Notes: generated by a model not told the origin, from the sequence alone. A DNA stretch of 64,000 bases from Botryotinia globosa (GCA_014898425.1 RCSZ01000003.1:806001-870000), one strand, 5' to 3'; shown: positions 12,082-24,879, counted from the stretch's first letter. Numbers and translations are program-made.

Positions 12082-15000
12082 TTGTAGATGATTAGTTATG
12101 GATGCAATCAAGCCAGAGTTTTAGATAAATATCTAGAATCAGATCTGGGATTGAGGAAAGAGGGTCTTAGGGAAGAAGAAATTTTCCAGAAAGTGGGGCG
12201 GGGAAAGGGCCCTCCTCACATCATATCCATAATTTTATCGAGCTTGCATATACCGGTACAAGCTACAGCGTGAGAGAAGCCAGTGTTACCATCTGCCTGT
12301 ACCTATTCAAATATGCATACAATAATATTGTAATGCTTGATCGTTATTGTTGAATCTAAACTCGGAAGGGAGAAGGAATTCAAGTGATTTCCCGAGGCCG
12401 AAAAGAGCAGCAGAGATCAAGAGATCGACGGCATTAGTGAAGTACATTCAATGCCGTCAAGGTTCGCTATCGAGGAACTACATATCCATAAGCTACATAA
12501 GTTCGGCGATTATTCGGTATTGAGACCAAATGCGGTTCTGTTATTTGTGACTATTTACACTCTCAGCAGTGCCACAATGTTCACAACCTTGCACAATCTA
12601 CTTAGCTACCTACACTCTGCTCAATACACAAATCAATAGTCTGCGCGTACTCTGCTACAAGACAACGCCTCTATGAATGTTGACGTGGCGGGTGTCAAAA
12701 CTCTTGTAGATGCTAATGTCTCGCTCCCTCAAACAACATTCGATCCAATGGCCTTCTTGCTTCGTGTTCCAAAGTCGCGGATTCGATCTCTCCACTGACA
12801 GTCCCAAAATGGAAAGGCATGGCTCTTGAATAATCGAGGGAGAGAGGGCTTGTCCGTGCAGGTGAATCGAATTAAGGCCATTCTTGCAGTTTTGTTGGTA
12901 GACTACTAGTATTGACTAGATGAGCAGGCAGTGAGCAATTCGCGAATAGATTAACTTGTGAATGGTACGAGAAATGACCTTGGTGACCTGTATAGCGTGA
13001 TCTTCTTGGCATACACTATCATGGTTTGTATGTGAATGGATCTATTCTGACAAGCGTTGGGTAGTTGACTGGGGCTCTCTCCCACAAGTGTCATTGTCAA
13101 GTAGAAAGTATTGAAATTGCAATCGTTAAGTAGTCTTGTAGCTCTTCTAATTAATGTTTATCTCAGACAGTAGCCCTTCAATGCTTCATTTTCCGCGGGC
13201 TTTGCAAGTTCAGTAGTCTGGTACTATATATACAGACTCGTCTAAAATCTGCACTTCAGTCGTGCATTCTGGTGAAAGAAGCATTGGGACATCTCCAACC
13301 TTTCATGAATGAAGTCCATATTTATCCAAAGCTATATCAAACGGGGAAATTCATACCATTCGACAATGCTTCATTACTACATTGCATCACGTTTCCTCGA
13401 ACAAGAAAACCTCAAATTCCTGATCTATTGGGTTTGAAATGGTAGGGGTCCCGAGATGTGAACACAGAATGAAGTGAAGAACTTAGAGTCTTGGACGACT
13501 CTCGACCAACTCCTTGGAATCTTGATATCCACATCTACGTTTGTTTATACCTAAATCTGGACGCTAGTAGCTAGATATTACTGTCTAACGAGTTAAATGT
13601 ATTCATATTTCGAATATCTATTGGTAGGAGTCACCTGCCATCAATCACCTTATGCGAGTTTCGGATGGGAGCGAAATAGAACTATTAAAGTATCCAATAT
13701 CTATTTATCTGGGTCAAAAATCTCTTACATTTGCCCACATTAACCAGAGAAGTGCAACAAGCAATCGTCTCTATCAAATTCCGGTGCTCGACTACTAATA
13801 GAGTATCCTTCAATCCCAATTTATGAGACAACATAAACTATTACCCACAGTATCGAACTCGCTGCTCAAATCCGACTGACGTACTCTAGACCAATGCGGT
13901 ATTGGTAGTCCGCCCATAATAGGTATGCAGATATACCGGTACGGCAGCATGACATTGATTGATCAATCCAATTCAACCATCCATCTATATGCTCAAATGT
14001 ACTTTCTCCCCTCACGATGCTAGAGCGATACGAGAAATATACTTACTTAATCCTCCTCTTCCGGACTTGATATTTTAGATACTCCAGCTAGCGTTTAAGC
14101 CCAGGGGCCAGTCCATATAAACCAGATAGGTCGACATAGTACAGCCCAATGCAGACCTCACAACACATGCTACACAATAAAAAGATACAACCATAAGGGG
14201 CATCAAAAGCAAGAATGATCGCTCAGCGATCATGGAGCACACAAAATCTATGGAGGGTCACTCACATGACTATTTGGTACTCGAGTCTACAACCACTATC
14301 TGCACAGTCTTGAGTACGAGGCTCAATAGCAGACATAGCCTATTATTCATGCATGGTCCATGGCTTGTTACAGATGAAGTTCATCTACCAGCGAGATGGC
14401 TCGCTCCATGCTCTATTTGGGGTAATTATCTGACGTGTACTACTTAACAAGCTATTCTATACCAACACGAGCAAACGAGACTCCATGCTTCGGCGAGTAG
14501 TTACAAGATCAAAATAAAGCGAGTTATAAGTATCAGTAACATGATATCCAAGCAGATAAACTTGATTAAGAGATCCCCAACAAAAGACATCCCCCTACAT
14601 GAAAGACCTAAACCCTCTCACCACCCCTCAAAACTCACAATCCTTCATCGCAGATCTATATCCATCATTCTGGATGATCTAGTACACACAACCATGTAAG
14701 TCTACACACCCATTCAGCACAGTACATCTCGGTTGTACATTGAAACATCAAGCTATAGCTACTCCACGACATTTAAGCTCACCACTACATACCCATTCAA
14801 AACCCGACAAGTAGTGATTACAAGCGTGGAAACCTAGCTACATAGTTCATATTGATATTATGACGAATTAGGTACTATAAATGACATCCCAACATACATA
14901 ATCTTCACAATTCCTTTCAAGTAAAACATAAGAATGCAACGCATCCTTCAAGAAACCGGTAGCAATCTACCTAGGATAAACAAGCACGAGAGAAGAACCA

Positions 15001-15374
15001 CAATCACGTTTTGAGGAATCCCACAGAAGCTCAAGTAAACTCCACACAGCCAGTCCTTTGGCGCCCCCAAAAACGTTTTCGAGAACCTCGTATGCAAGTT
15101 CACAGATACATCTCCCTCTCAATCCTCCACGGCAAAAAGTACAACCCACCCCCCATCCCACAGAACCCCAACCCCAAACCACCTCCCAACCAACCACGCA
15201 AACATAACACACCATCAAACCACACACCCACCCACAACCCATCAGAAACACTCATCTGATTCCGTACCACAAAGAGAATCGACGAAAATCAAGAGACAAG
15301 CCGCCTACCAACCCAGACACCCCGCCCAATTTACAATACACCTAGCAATGTGATTAAGAACTTAAAAGAGAATT
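12082..15374. other. Intergenic, no supported gene
   Basis: No ORF here carries a recognisable domain. From about 14560 to 15350 the plus strand becomes strongly A+C rich with little G (for example around 15140-15240), a strand asymmetry rather than a protein signal. ORFs called on either strand of this tract are low-complexity Pro/Thr/Asn or Trp/Gly/Val strings. Confidence 0.5.
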
Positions 15375-15536
<162 letters not shown>

Positions 15537-15601
15537 CATTCCATTCCATTTACATCTCTATTCCAACCGCGCAAACAAACATCAAATAAGATTGATAAGC
15601 G

Positions 15602-15672
<71 letters not shown>

Positions 15673-15739
15673 GACTGACTGACTGACTGACTAACTAACT
15701 GACTAACTGACTGACCAACTAACTAACTAACTAACTAAC
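15602..15739. repeat. CTAA/CTGA tetranucleotide microsatellite
   Basis: About 140 bp of ACTA repeats, with an internal block of CTGA variants in the second half. This is consistent with a point change spread by slippage. It begins about 65 bp after the TATC array. Confidence 0.96.
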
Positions 15740-15882
15740 TGATTAAAGCAAGCAAGTAAGTAGGTATCTTTCCATGAATGATATCTAGGATTCTAGCATA
15801 TGGGAGATGGTGAAATCGCTGGGTGGACTCACCTATTGACATATCCATCCATCTATCCATTCAACCAACCATCCATCCATTC

Positions 15883-16067
<185 letters not shown>

Positions 16068-16603
16068 GAAAGAAAAGAAAAGAAAAGAGAAGAAAAACAA
16101 ACAGCATTCCTCTTCTCTTACCTTCGTTTGCAGAAATGATTGGAATCCTCGATATCTATCCAGACCCAAGTAGATGGGCAGGAAGTGAAACGAAGAACGC
16201 CGATTCAATATTTTCTCGCTAGAGACAGACTCATCATCTCATATCATATCATCCAAATTCATGCATGACCACATGCTCTTTCTACCAAGTACGAGATTGT
16301 GATGCATCTTATCTTTTATTATTTACTATTAGACTATACGTTCCCTCCGAAACAAGGTATTACTATTGGTATTGATTCAACTCGCAACCCATTCCACTCT
16401 ATGCCACCCAGTCCAAGCCCAAACCACCCCACTCAACCAGGTCCAGATCCTCCATATATGAATCCCAAAACGCGCAACATATCCCCCCATTCAGCCACTA
16501 CAAGAGATGCACAATGGTTTAACCTCCACCCACACTCAACAACTCCAAAATTCGGATTCTACACCCCTAACTGATAAGTCAAGGTATACTTCACATCTCG
16601 TAT
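16068..16603. other. Intergenic, 3' side of CH gene
   Basis: An A/G-rich stretch next to the CAAT array, then ordinary AT-leaning DNA up to the stop codon of the minus-strand CH-domain gene. It probably includes that gene's 3' UTR and polyadenylation region. I see no independent gene. Confidence 0.5.
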
Positions 16604-18690
16604 CTATTGCCCTCCATGTAGTGGTGGTTTCGGCCCAACAATTTGTCGTCTACCAGCTCCAATACCCTGAGCTCCCTTGTTCTGCCCATCGCCACCGGTA
16701 TACCCCGTCCATTGATTGACATCCCACTTCCCTCCAATACCTCCCCCAAAACCATCAACTCCATCGCCGCCTGGAACTTTACTCTTGAGTTCCTTCTGAC
16801 TCTCTTCCCATTCCTGTTGTCGTTGTCTTTCCATTTCCATTTCCTTTTCCAAAAGAGACTTAGAAGCCCACCCACCAGCTTTGGTTTTAGTTTGTGATTC
16901 GACACGGCGACGATCTTCTGCATCGCGTTCGGCATTGCTAGAAAATGTTCCTATTTCATTCGAATAAGTTGTGGTTGGTCTTGGCGGGGTTGGTGGAGGG
17001 TTCGAGGAAAGGAAACGGTCGGTGCGGTTTGGAGCTTTAGAGGTTGGAGATGTATATTTTGCTGGATCGGGTAGAGGTCTTGCTTCGCCAGTGCGTTGAG
17101 GTTTGATGGGACTTGCCGTTGGTTCAGGCAATGGGCGAGGAGGTTTGACAGGCGGTGCTGCATCTTCACTTGTATCATGTGAGCTCCACTGCTTGCGAAG
17201 GTAGTCTCGTTCATCTTGTCTCCATGTTTCATCGGTACCCTTTCGTGATGGCAAACGAGGGCGACTACGAGATCTCGGACGAGCCTTTGATGACTCCTCC
17301 TTTAGTCGTAATGTTAAATCATGATCTTGGATGGCATCTCGATCGCCAGTCTGATGTTTTGAAACTCTTTCTGCTTGATATCGACGCTCTCGGTCCCGAG
17401 CTTCTGCTAGTTCGTGTTCCAATTGTCTAATCCTATCGGCCTCGCTAGAATCAGTTCTCTGGCCCTTCTTGCTCAAACCATTCTCAGCTTGATATTGACT
17501 GAGGAATTGTCCCTGTAATCGAGTGTCGCTAGTAGCCCTTAATCTCTTTCGCTCATCCGCCGCTCGACTCTCTGCCTCAGACTCATCTTGCTTTCTGCGA
17601 TCTTCCTCTGCTTTCCATCTGCGCTCTTGTTCCTCCCATTCTCGTTTCTCGTTCAACGTCTTTTGTCGCAACTTTTCAGTTTCTTCGGCAAATCTTCTCT
17701 CCTCTTCCACACGAGCCCTTTCCTCCTCGGCCATAACTCTTCGCCGTTCCTCCTCTTCAGCCTCGAGCTTCAATCGTTTATCTTCCGTCTCTTTTTCCCT
17801 TCGCTTCTTCTCTTTTTCGGCGAGATTCGGAACGGTCGGACCAGCGTTTGTAATTTGTCTTCTGCCACCAAATGAGACTCCCATATTACCTTGACTCGCA
17901 CCTCCCATATATCCATATTGCGCAATATTCCAGGCTGGAGCCGTGGCACTCTCGTCGGATTTCTTACTCCAACTACTGACAGAATTAGGTGATGTAGGCG
18001 CACCAAATCTGCTAGGACTTCTCCTACCACTATCCGAGCCACCAGTCCTTGAAGCTGTCAAAGTTGCAGGCTGGTGACTTGATGATGCAGTGCTGGCGTT
18101 TGAAGCTTCCCTTCCTCTGTTATTGAATCCAGTTCCAAGGTATTGCCCGGTAACCTGCGGGCTCACAACAGCACCGCGAGACTTGGCGCCGATAGGATTA
18201 GGAAATTTAGAAGGATCAACTCGATTTGCCGCTCTGCTAAATGCAGCGATACCTTGAAGTACTTGTGCGGGGTCCTTGCCATCGTAGAGATCGACCGTAA
18301 GAAATCTGTCGTGCGCAGGGAGACTTAGCGGCGGCTTTTCGCATGCGCCGAGAAACAAAGCAATATTCTCTCGTTGTATGAAAGGCATCGTTGCTTTAGG
18401 TTTAAATCCACGGACTTTCATAGGATCAATCATAGCTGCAAGTCTGTACGGAGTCAGTACGCTATGGATTGGTATGCGATAAGGAGAGAAGCTCACTTGC
18501 AAAGTGCTACACCATCTTTCAGTGCAGCCAATATATTATATGTGCCAAATCGTGCATCATCTCCAACATCCGGTAAACTCTCCCCCAGAGATTCTTCGAT
18601 GAAATTCCTTGCTTCGTTCACAGCAGCTGGTGTGACTCGATCACCCCGCTTGCTATTAACGTCATTGTCGAGATTTGTTACAGAAGCCAT
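16604..18690 (-). CDS. Calponin-homology (transgelin/Scp1-like) actin-binding protein
   Basis: Two exons on the minus strand, 18690-18497 and 18443-16604, with a 53-nt intron (GTGAGC donor, CTGAC branch, ACAG acceptor), giving 677 aa. The splice restores the CH-domain core across the junction, reading DGVALCKLAAMIDP. The CH domain spans about residues 12-146. After it come Ser-rich sequence, a calponin-type repeat near 236-262 (QYGYMGGASQGN then GGRRQI), a long charged coiled coil near 270-410 (Glu/Arg/Lys heptads), a Pro-rich segment with PPRPLPEP-type SH3 ligands, and a second calponin-like repeat at the C terminus (NQWTGYTGG then GAGRRQI). By family knowledge it binds and bundles F-actin at cortical patches or rings. 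Yeast Scp1 is only about 200 aa, so this is the long filamentous-fungal form. Start: ATG GCT TCT at 18690, first in frame before the CH domain. Confidence 0.9.
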
Positions 18691-19696
18691 GATCATGGTT
18701 GTATGTGTGTATTCAGTCGTAGTTGGTTTCTGTGTTGCTATTAGGATGCGACTCCTTTTTGTTATGAAATCAAATCGCAATCTCAAATCTACAAGCACAG
18801 TCCAAATTCATAAGGCGTATTTATTTGCATGACGGTACGGAGTAAATCATAAAAGGTGGCCGGCGCTAAGGATGGGGGCAAGGCTGATCCTGGAATGTGA
18901 TGGAAGGAAAGAAATCACATGAGAAAAAGGTTGGATACCTAGGTAAGCAAGCAATGTGTGAACTTTGAGAGGATATAAAATTGCTATTGTTGATTGTTAC
19001 CTATGTATGCCCAGGTGGTATTGGTATTGGTGATGATATTGATATTGAGTTTCTTGGAGTGAATGATGCTATATGAAACAATGCAAAGGTACATACAGTA
19101 CAATACAGTACAATACTGTACAATCAATGTATGCAGGTGATGTATGATGTGCCTCCTAGGCAGGTGTGTGCATATTGAAAGTGGGTTTGCACAGGATCTC
19201 ACCGGAGATCACATGTTTCTCATATTGCACGTGACTGGTGACTGACTGTTTATCAAACTGTATGAACTGTATGATGACATAAAGACTCCATTCCGACTGT
19301 CAAAGTCATCTATGTTCAAGGAATGATCAACGTCATTTTGATATGATTTCTACTTTGTAAGGTTAGATGGAATCTTGAAAGGGTTACAACTTATAGCTAG
19401 CTGGAGGTATTTTGTACGAAGTGTGGACACCTGCAGCCTGCAGGAGAGTGAATAGAGCAAGCGTACGGAGTACATGAGGGACATGATGGATTAATAAGCC
19501 AACCTTGGAAGTTAATATAAAAGCATAGGTACCTAGGTTGCACAAAGATCCGAGGTTCTAGCGTTGTGACTGAAATTTTGATTTGGAGCGTGATGGAAGC
19601 CTAATTTATTAGGCCTCTATAATCTTGATACCTTTCTGGAGCCTTTCCACTTCCACCTTCACTTTTCCTTCCGCTCGTTGCCGTTGGAGCTAGAGC

Positions 19697-19740
19697 GGGT
19701 AGGGACTAGGGACTAGGACTAGGGACTAGGACTAGGTAGG
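19697..19740. repeat. GGGACTA / GGACTA short tandem repeat
   Basis: Alternating 6- and 7-base units (GGACTA, GGGACTA) repeated about six times, running into a CTAGGTAGG sequence. It resembles irregular G-rich telomere-like repeats but is interstitial and short. Confidence 0.8.
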
Positions 19741-19776
19741 CCGGGGCTCGTAGATAGGTAGCACGGGTAAGACCTT

Positions 19777-19808
19777 ATGTAAGCATGTAAGCATGTAAGC
19801 ATGTAAGC
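19777..19808. repeat. ATGTAAGC x4 tandem repeat
   Basis: Four perfect 8-base copies immediately upstream of a TACCTAGGTA palindrome at 19820, inside the divergent intergenic region. Confidence 0.9.
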
Positions 19809-20416
19809 ACCTCTAGGGCTACCTAGGTAGGTGTGTATGTAGCTGAAGTCACAAGGGATCACGCGTAGATTGATCCATCTCATTGGTCAAGCAGCATCAG
19901 CCTTGGAATTACATACATACTCAAAAAGATCAACAAGGCTTCATTCCATTGGTCAGCTTGGCTAAATGACTTTATCCGCCCATGACCGATCTTCCGTGCT
20001 GAGTCGTGACTTTTCCCGCCTTTTTCCCCAAAATGTCTCTGAATCCATCTCTCTATCTGGACCAATGAACAGTCGCTCAGACACTGCTTTCACCAAGGAC
20101 ATACCTCAGCGTCTCCGTAAGCATCCCTCAGACTCACCAGGCTCTAATCTTCATCGGATCTAGCTTCTTTAAATCGTTGTCGCGCAAACGCAAGCTTCAC
20201 TGTGACCACTGACCACTGACCACTGACAACCCAATTGGAGCTTCCCGAGAAAAAAAAGTACTTCCCTTTCCTTCCTATTCTTACTTTACATTTTAAAGAT
20301 GCCCGTCTGGTGGTCCTTTCTCTCAGCTTTCTTTTTCTTACCTTTCTGTCCTTGCCCTTTCCCTTTCCTATCTCCCATCTCCAAATAAATTAAGTATTCC
20401 CACCTTTCCCTTGCCT

Positions 20417-20511
20417 CTTCATCTTCATCTTCATCTTCATCTTCATCTTCATCTTCATCTTCATCTTCATCTTCATCTTCATCTTCATCTTCATCTTCAT
20501 CTTCATCAATC
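20417..20511. repeat. TCATCT hexamer microsatellite in presumed 5' leader
   Basis: About 16 near-perfect copies of TCATCT, ending about 280 bp upstream of the start codon at 20790. It lies within a long C/T-rich leader. On the minus strand it would read as Asp-Glu repeats, a composition artefact. Confidence 0.93.
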
Positions 20512-20789
20512 CATCCATCCCTCTTAATCAACTCGTAACTTTTTCCTCTTCCTCTTCCTCTTCCTCCATCAATACTTTTACTTCCCCCATCACAACTCAA
20601 TACATACTTCATCCGTTCCATCTCCCAACATCAATACACTTCCATCTCCCAACATCAATACACTTCCATCCATCATCCATCACCTACCCAAGAACATCGA
20701 TCAATTGATCAAATAGTCTCCTAAAAGTCGCGCCTTTCCCTGGCAATCCGCCCATCAAACTTTTTAACCATCTCTTTTTATTCATCATT

Positions 20790-21785
20790 ATGGGTTCCTT
20801 CTCTCATCAATCTTTCTCTCAATCTTCACCCGTTCTTGCCATGGCGCCACAACTTCCACCTCAACATTCTTTCAGTCGACCAACTTTTACATCGCCCTTC
20901 GTAAAAGCTCCCATGTCATCACCATCTGCAGGTTCTTGGCTCACTCCAACTTCGGCACCTCAATCAGCTGCAGGTCGTAAACGCTCACGCGACGAGGCTG
21001 CTCTTGAAGACGAAGAATACTTTTCACAAGCACCTGTTGAGCCAATAGTTGTCGAAGATGAAGAAGAATGGGAATACGGGCCAGGCATGACGCTCATTAA
21101 ACCGAGCAATCGTTACAACTTAACGGCAGAGAGTCAAACTGGTACCTGGAAAGAGGAGAAAGAAGCTGAAGAAAAAGCAAAAGCTGCATTGCGCGCAGCC
21201 AGTCCAGATAGACCGATCCTACGTTCGGCCAAGAGTCAAAGAATTGATAGAGGTCCCACATCATCAATGGTCGAAGAGACAAATGTCGCGAATAGTGACC
21301 TCTCAGCTCCTCTTCAAACAGGAAGTACTGGCCCCATCCAGCCTTCCATTGACGAATACACCAGGCATTTGGGAATTGGTTGGTCAAAGTTAAGCACCGA
21401 TGAAGATATTCAAGCTGCGGTTCGTGGCTGGACCAAATATATCGAGAACCACTTTCCTGTCAACAATGCTATTATTCGTTTGCAAAGCAGAGGGTTGTCA
21501 AGCTATCTCGTTGAAGCTCAAGAAGGCTACTTTTTATTTGGAGATGACCTCAAACAAGGTAGACTCGTGAGCACCAGCTTGGAAAAGACGTTTGAAAATC
21601 TTCGAGGACCAGTTCCAACATTTGAAGGAGACATGGTACTTGAGGCTAGCGAAACACCCAAGGCTAGCAGCAGTCCAGTTATGAATGCTATGACAAATGA
21701 ACACGTTGAAGAAATGATGATGGGTGGAATTCCTACGACCAGTCTCCCTAACCATGCTGTGGAGGTTGAGATGGATATGAGTTAA
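20790..21785 (+). CDS. Unnamed conserved-looking protein, nuclear-type
   Basis: Single-exon ORF of 331 aa starting at ATG GGT TCC in a C/T-rich leader context usual for fungal genes. I do not recognise a named domain. Residues 1-60 are Ser/Pro/Gln rich and disordered. A basic GRKRSRDE stretch near 62-69 looks like a nuclear localisation signal and is followed by an acidic patch with the string EEEWEYGPGMTLIKP. Residues about 110-140 form a charged helix. A folded segment near 188-275 contains HLGIGWSKLSTDEDIQAA and a VRGWTKYIENHFP helix, then GYFLFGDDL. This segment looks globular and is the part most likely to be conserved. The C terminus is Met-rich and acidic. Function unknown; a nuclear role is inferred from the basic motif only. 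Confidence 0.85.
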   Translation: MGSFSHQSFSQSSPVLAMAPQLPPQHSFSRPTFTSPFVKAPMSSPSAGSWLTPTSAPQSAAGRKRSRDEAALEDEEYFSQAPVEPIVVEDEEEWEYGPGMTLIKPSNRYNLTAESQTGTWKEEKEAEEKAKAALRAASPDRPILRSAKSQRIDRGPTSSMVEETNVANSDLSAPLQTGSTGPIQPSIDEYTRHLGIGWSKLSTDEDIQAAVRGWTKYIENHFPVNNAIIRLQSRGLSSYLVEAQEGYFLFGDDLKQGRLVSTSLEKTFENLRGPVPTFEGDMVLEASETPKASSSPVMNAMTNEHVEEMMMGGIPTTSLPNHAVEVEMDMS

Positions 21786-22544
21786 AAATGCGATTTACGG
21801 CTTTGGGCACTAATGTAAAAAACGAATTGGGTATTCCTCCAGTTAACAGGACACGGAGTTTTTCTAGTTTCACTGCATTCGGCTTTGCATATGGGATTTC
21901 GGAATTAGGTTCATCGATAAGGCTACCTGGCTAGGTCTAGCATACATTTGTAACATAGAATAAGGAGGGAGGTAGGTCATGGGTTTGCTGGCTTTGCATA
22001 CTTTGCAAGACGTTCCAACTTTCGTTGGCACGACTTTAGTAGTGAGTGCTTAACGTCAGGGCAAGCTGTCGTAGTAAATTTAAATCGAACACAAAAAGTC
22101 TGTTGTATCCCAATGTTTTATTTTCCATCCTTTGAAATGATGCGAACTGATGTGAATATATGAATGCAATGTGATTGTGAATTTTCGAAATTTGGGGCCT
22201 AAGGTTACAGGTTCAGGTTACCTGTCCAACGAGATGGTGTGACGGAATATCGCTCAGACAGCAACTTTAATTCCAAGCTTCGAGTTGAGAAGCGAATTCC
22301 TAAATGGAGCCAGGTAATGGAAGGAAGGTAAATGAGGCATCTGCTGCAAGACCACTTGGGATTGCAACAGCCTGTGAAAGATTTCTAGGTTCGAAGCAAG
22401 AGAGCGGTGAGCATTGGGAGGGAAATACAGGATAGATGGAAGAATGGAAGAATGGAAGAATGGGAAGAAGTAGGTAGGTATTGTATGGATTGTGAAAGTC
22501 TACTTACTGTCTTGGTTATTATATGTAGATGGGGGAAATGTTGA
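21786..22544. other. Intergenic, 3' side of the 20790 gene
   Basis: No ORF supported. The first few hundred bases are probably the 3' UTR of the upstream gene. Short GGAAGAAT repeats precede the GATGGGATGA array. Confidence 0.5.
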
Positions 22545-22690
22545 GATGGGATGAGATGGGATGAGATGGGATGAGATGGGATGAGATGGGATGAGATGGG
22601 ATGAGATGGGATGAGATGAGATGGGTATTATGGATGGGTATTATGGATGGATATTGTGGATGGATAGTGTGGATGGATATTGTGGAAGTG
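22545..22690. repeat. GAGATGGGAT decamer array plus GGATGG-type repeats
   Basis: About eight copies of a 10-base unit (GAGATGGGAT) to about 22625, then several 13-15-base TATTRTGGATGG-type units. Period changes along the tract suggest nested slippage. Confidence 0.9.
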
Positions 22691-22754
22691 AAAAAAAATG
22701 ATAGAGAGGAGAAGAGAAGAGAAAGAAGATGATGGGAATTTAATATTAGGGTGG

Positions 22755-22900
22755 GTGGGTAGATAGTAGATAATAGATAGTAGATGGTAGATAGTAAATA
22801 GTAAATAGTAGATAGTAGATAATAAAATAATAAATAATAAATAGTAAATAATAGATAGTAAATAATAGATAATAAATAGTAAATAGTAGATATGTGAAAT
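22755..22900. repeat. AT-rich GATAGTA / AATAATA repeat tract
   Basis: About 145 bp of irregular TAGATAGTA and TAAATAGTA units with almost no C. It continues the microsatellite field between the genes at 20790 and 24880. Confidence 0.85.
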
Positions 22901-24879
22901 AAATAAGCATTTTGATTTGATGAATGATTGTTTTATATATGTATATATGTATATATATAGTAGTAGTAAATTCATAATCGATTCGTCTATATAGCTATGC
23001 TAAGACCATGCAATGCGCCTGTTGTATATATATATATATATATTATATAAGTGTTTTGACAATACGGTTCATATTCATATAAGTGACTTGTTCCATGTAC
23101 AGAGTATGGATACATCATCGATCGGTACTTTATATATTTCATAATAGTTCATTTGTAATCGTGGGGTTGTGGGTTCATTCATTCACACATTCGTATATAC
23201 ATACATATATACATACATATATACATACATATACATATTTGCCATTCTCCCGATGATTTCCCCCTCCCAATGAAATATGAGATATATCGATATTTTCAAA
23301 CGTCTTTCCCCAGAATGTGATGCAGCAAAAAGTCTAGAAAACCGGCTGAGTGACGGTCGACCATCTATTGACCAGTTCTTGGATGTGTGACCCTGGTTTG
23401 CTATTCTGGGCTGGCATGGGAGAGGTGGGAATGGAGCAGCGTGATTGGATGGGATGGGAGAGGATCATCCAGTAGTTCGGGGTTTCTTTGGAGTGATGGA
23501 TCATGGATGGCAATGGAGTCGCATACGGATAGGGATTGGGATATGGGGCAACGGATACACCACGCACGTATGTATGCATATGAGAGAAGATGAATGGATT
23601 GCACACGATACCTAGCTAGCATTGGAGATGCACAAGGGATAACTATGTAGGTGGACATAATTTGTGAGCACTGAAGAGGGACCGAGGAGGAGTAATGCAA
23701 GGAGAGCCGAGCGAGCAGCAGCGCGTTGCAAACGAATGACTTTCTTTCGGGGATTTTCGTGTGGCATTTTCTTGTCATTTGAAGGGGCTGGGCGAGAGCA
23801 ACCTTTCGTTTTCCGTCCCTTTCGTTTCGCGAGTTGGCTGGGCTGGGCTGGGGCGCGCAGAGGAGAGTGGGCTCTCGAAGGTGTAACTTGCAAAGCTGCA
23901 GGCTGCAGCAGATGGATAGGCAAGAAAGACAAGGCAAGGCGTGCACGCAAGGTGAGTAATTGAGTGAGTGCGTGAGTGAACAAGCATAGGTAGCTGCTGG
24001 AGTTCAAGGTTCTTTTCCTTCTCTTCTCTTCTCTTCGTAGGTAGAAATGGAATGCAGGTGGGTAGAAACGGATGAGATTGATTGGATAGTAATATGTGTT
24101 CCTGAAGCTGGGAAACTTGGATGGTCCTGGGAGAGAACGGGTTGATTGATTGTTGATAGATAAAAATTGGATAGATAATAGATGGATTAGTACCTAGATA
24201 ATAATAAGATGCGTTTGATATTGGAATGGAATTGATATCTTTCTTTCTTTCTTTTCGCGTTCTTGATTCTTTCTGTTATTAATTTGCTTGGTAATATATA
24301 TATATATATATATATATACTATATCTCTTACACATGCACGCAAAACAGTAAAGCAGCTGAAGATATCTTTTCACGCCTTTTTCGTGATTTGTGAAGATAG
24401 AAAGAGGAGAGAAGAGAGAAAAAAAACGACTGTGTGAGGTTCGTTCGGGGTGGGTTTTGAGACATTTTGACATTCCAGGTTTTGGTAGAAGCTTGGGACG
24501 AACGAATCGAGAATCGTTTTGTGAGGGGATTTTCGGGTCTGGAGAAGAACCTAGGTAGCTGGAGGTATATATTTATTTATATTTGAAAAGACGAAGAAGG
24601 GATTGCGCGCTGTGCGTAGCAGACTTTGGATGAGTTTATGAACTTCTTCTTCATCACATCATTTCATCAGCCTTGTGTCGACTTGGTGTAAGGGGAATGA
24701 GGTGAATGAGGTGAAGGCTAGACTGGATATTTTGGTACGTTTGTTTGTTTGGTCCAGAATTTATATGTTTTTGTTTAGGTATGCGATGCGAAAATCATAA
24801 ACTGGAGTCATTGGAGGAGTCATTGGAATGAATCGGTTTCATAGAACCAATTCACAAATACTGATTGCTTTTTTGGGGG
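22901..24879. promoter_or_regulatory. Upstream region of BTB gene; microsatellites
   Basis: This 2-kb region contains AT-dinucleotide runs near 23018-23045 and 24296-24320, and a 14-bp TATATACATACATA-type repeat at about 23195-23238. The 23690-23900 segment is more GC-rich and is open on both strands, but without recognisable protein. It also has an ACCTAGGTA at 24549, 330 bp before the BTB start. It presumably contains the promoter and a long 5' leader of the BTB gene. Confidence 0.5.

Larger units (their letters stand above)
18691..20789. promoter_or_regulatory. Divergent intergenic region between CH gene and 20790 gene
   Basis: A 2.1-kb head-to-head region that must hold both promoters. 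It carries the TACCTAGGTA palindrome at 18936 and 19820, a shorter ACCTAGGT at 19531, and TACGGAGTA at 18836 and 19464. It also holds several short tandem repeats: GGACTA-type at 19697-19740, ATGTAAGC at 19777-19808, ACTGACC near 20200-20228 and TCATCT at 20417-20511. The last 400 bp are C/T rich, typical of a fungal promoter and 5' UTR. No ORF is supported. Confidence 0.6.

Noticed and set aside
12721..12800. Possible second tRNA-like sequence (GATTCGATC motif)
   Set aside because: No matching acceptor or T stems could be paired around it.
17523..17894. 123-codon plus-strand ORF rich in Ser/Leu/Arg
   Set aside because: It is the antisense shadow of the Glu/Arg-rich coiled coil of the CH-domain gene.
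20286..20621. 111-codon minus-strand ORF with an Asp-Glu repeat
   Set aside because: Created by the TCATCT microsatellite in the leader of the 20790 gene on the other strand.
23401..24007. Overlapping ORFs up to 181 codons on both strands
   Set aside because: All arise from one locally GC-richer segment with few stops in any frame. No domain, and the three frames contradict each other.
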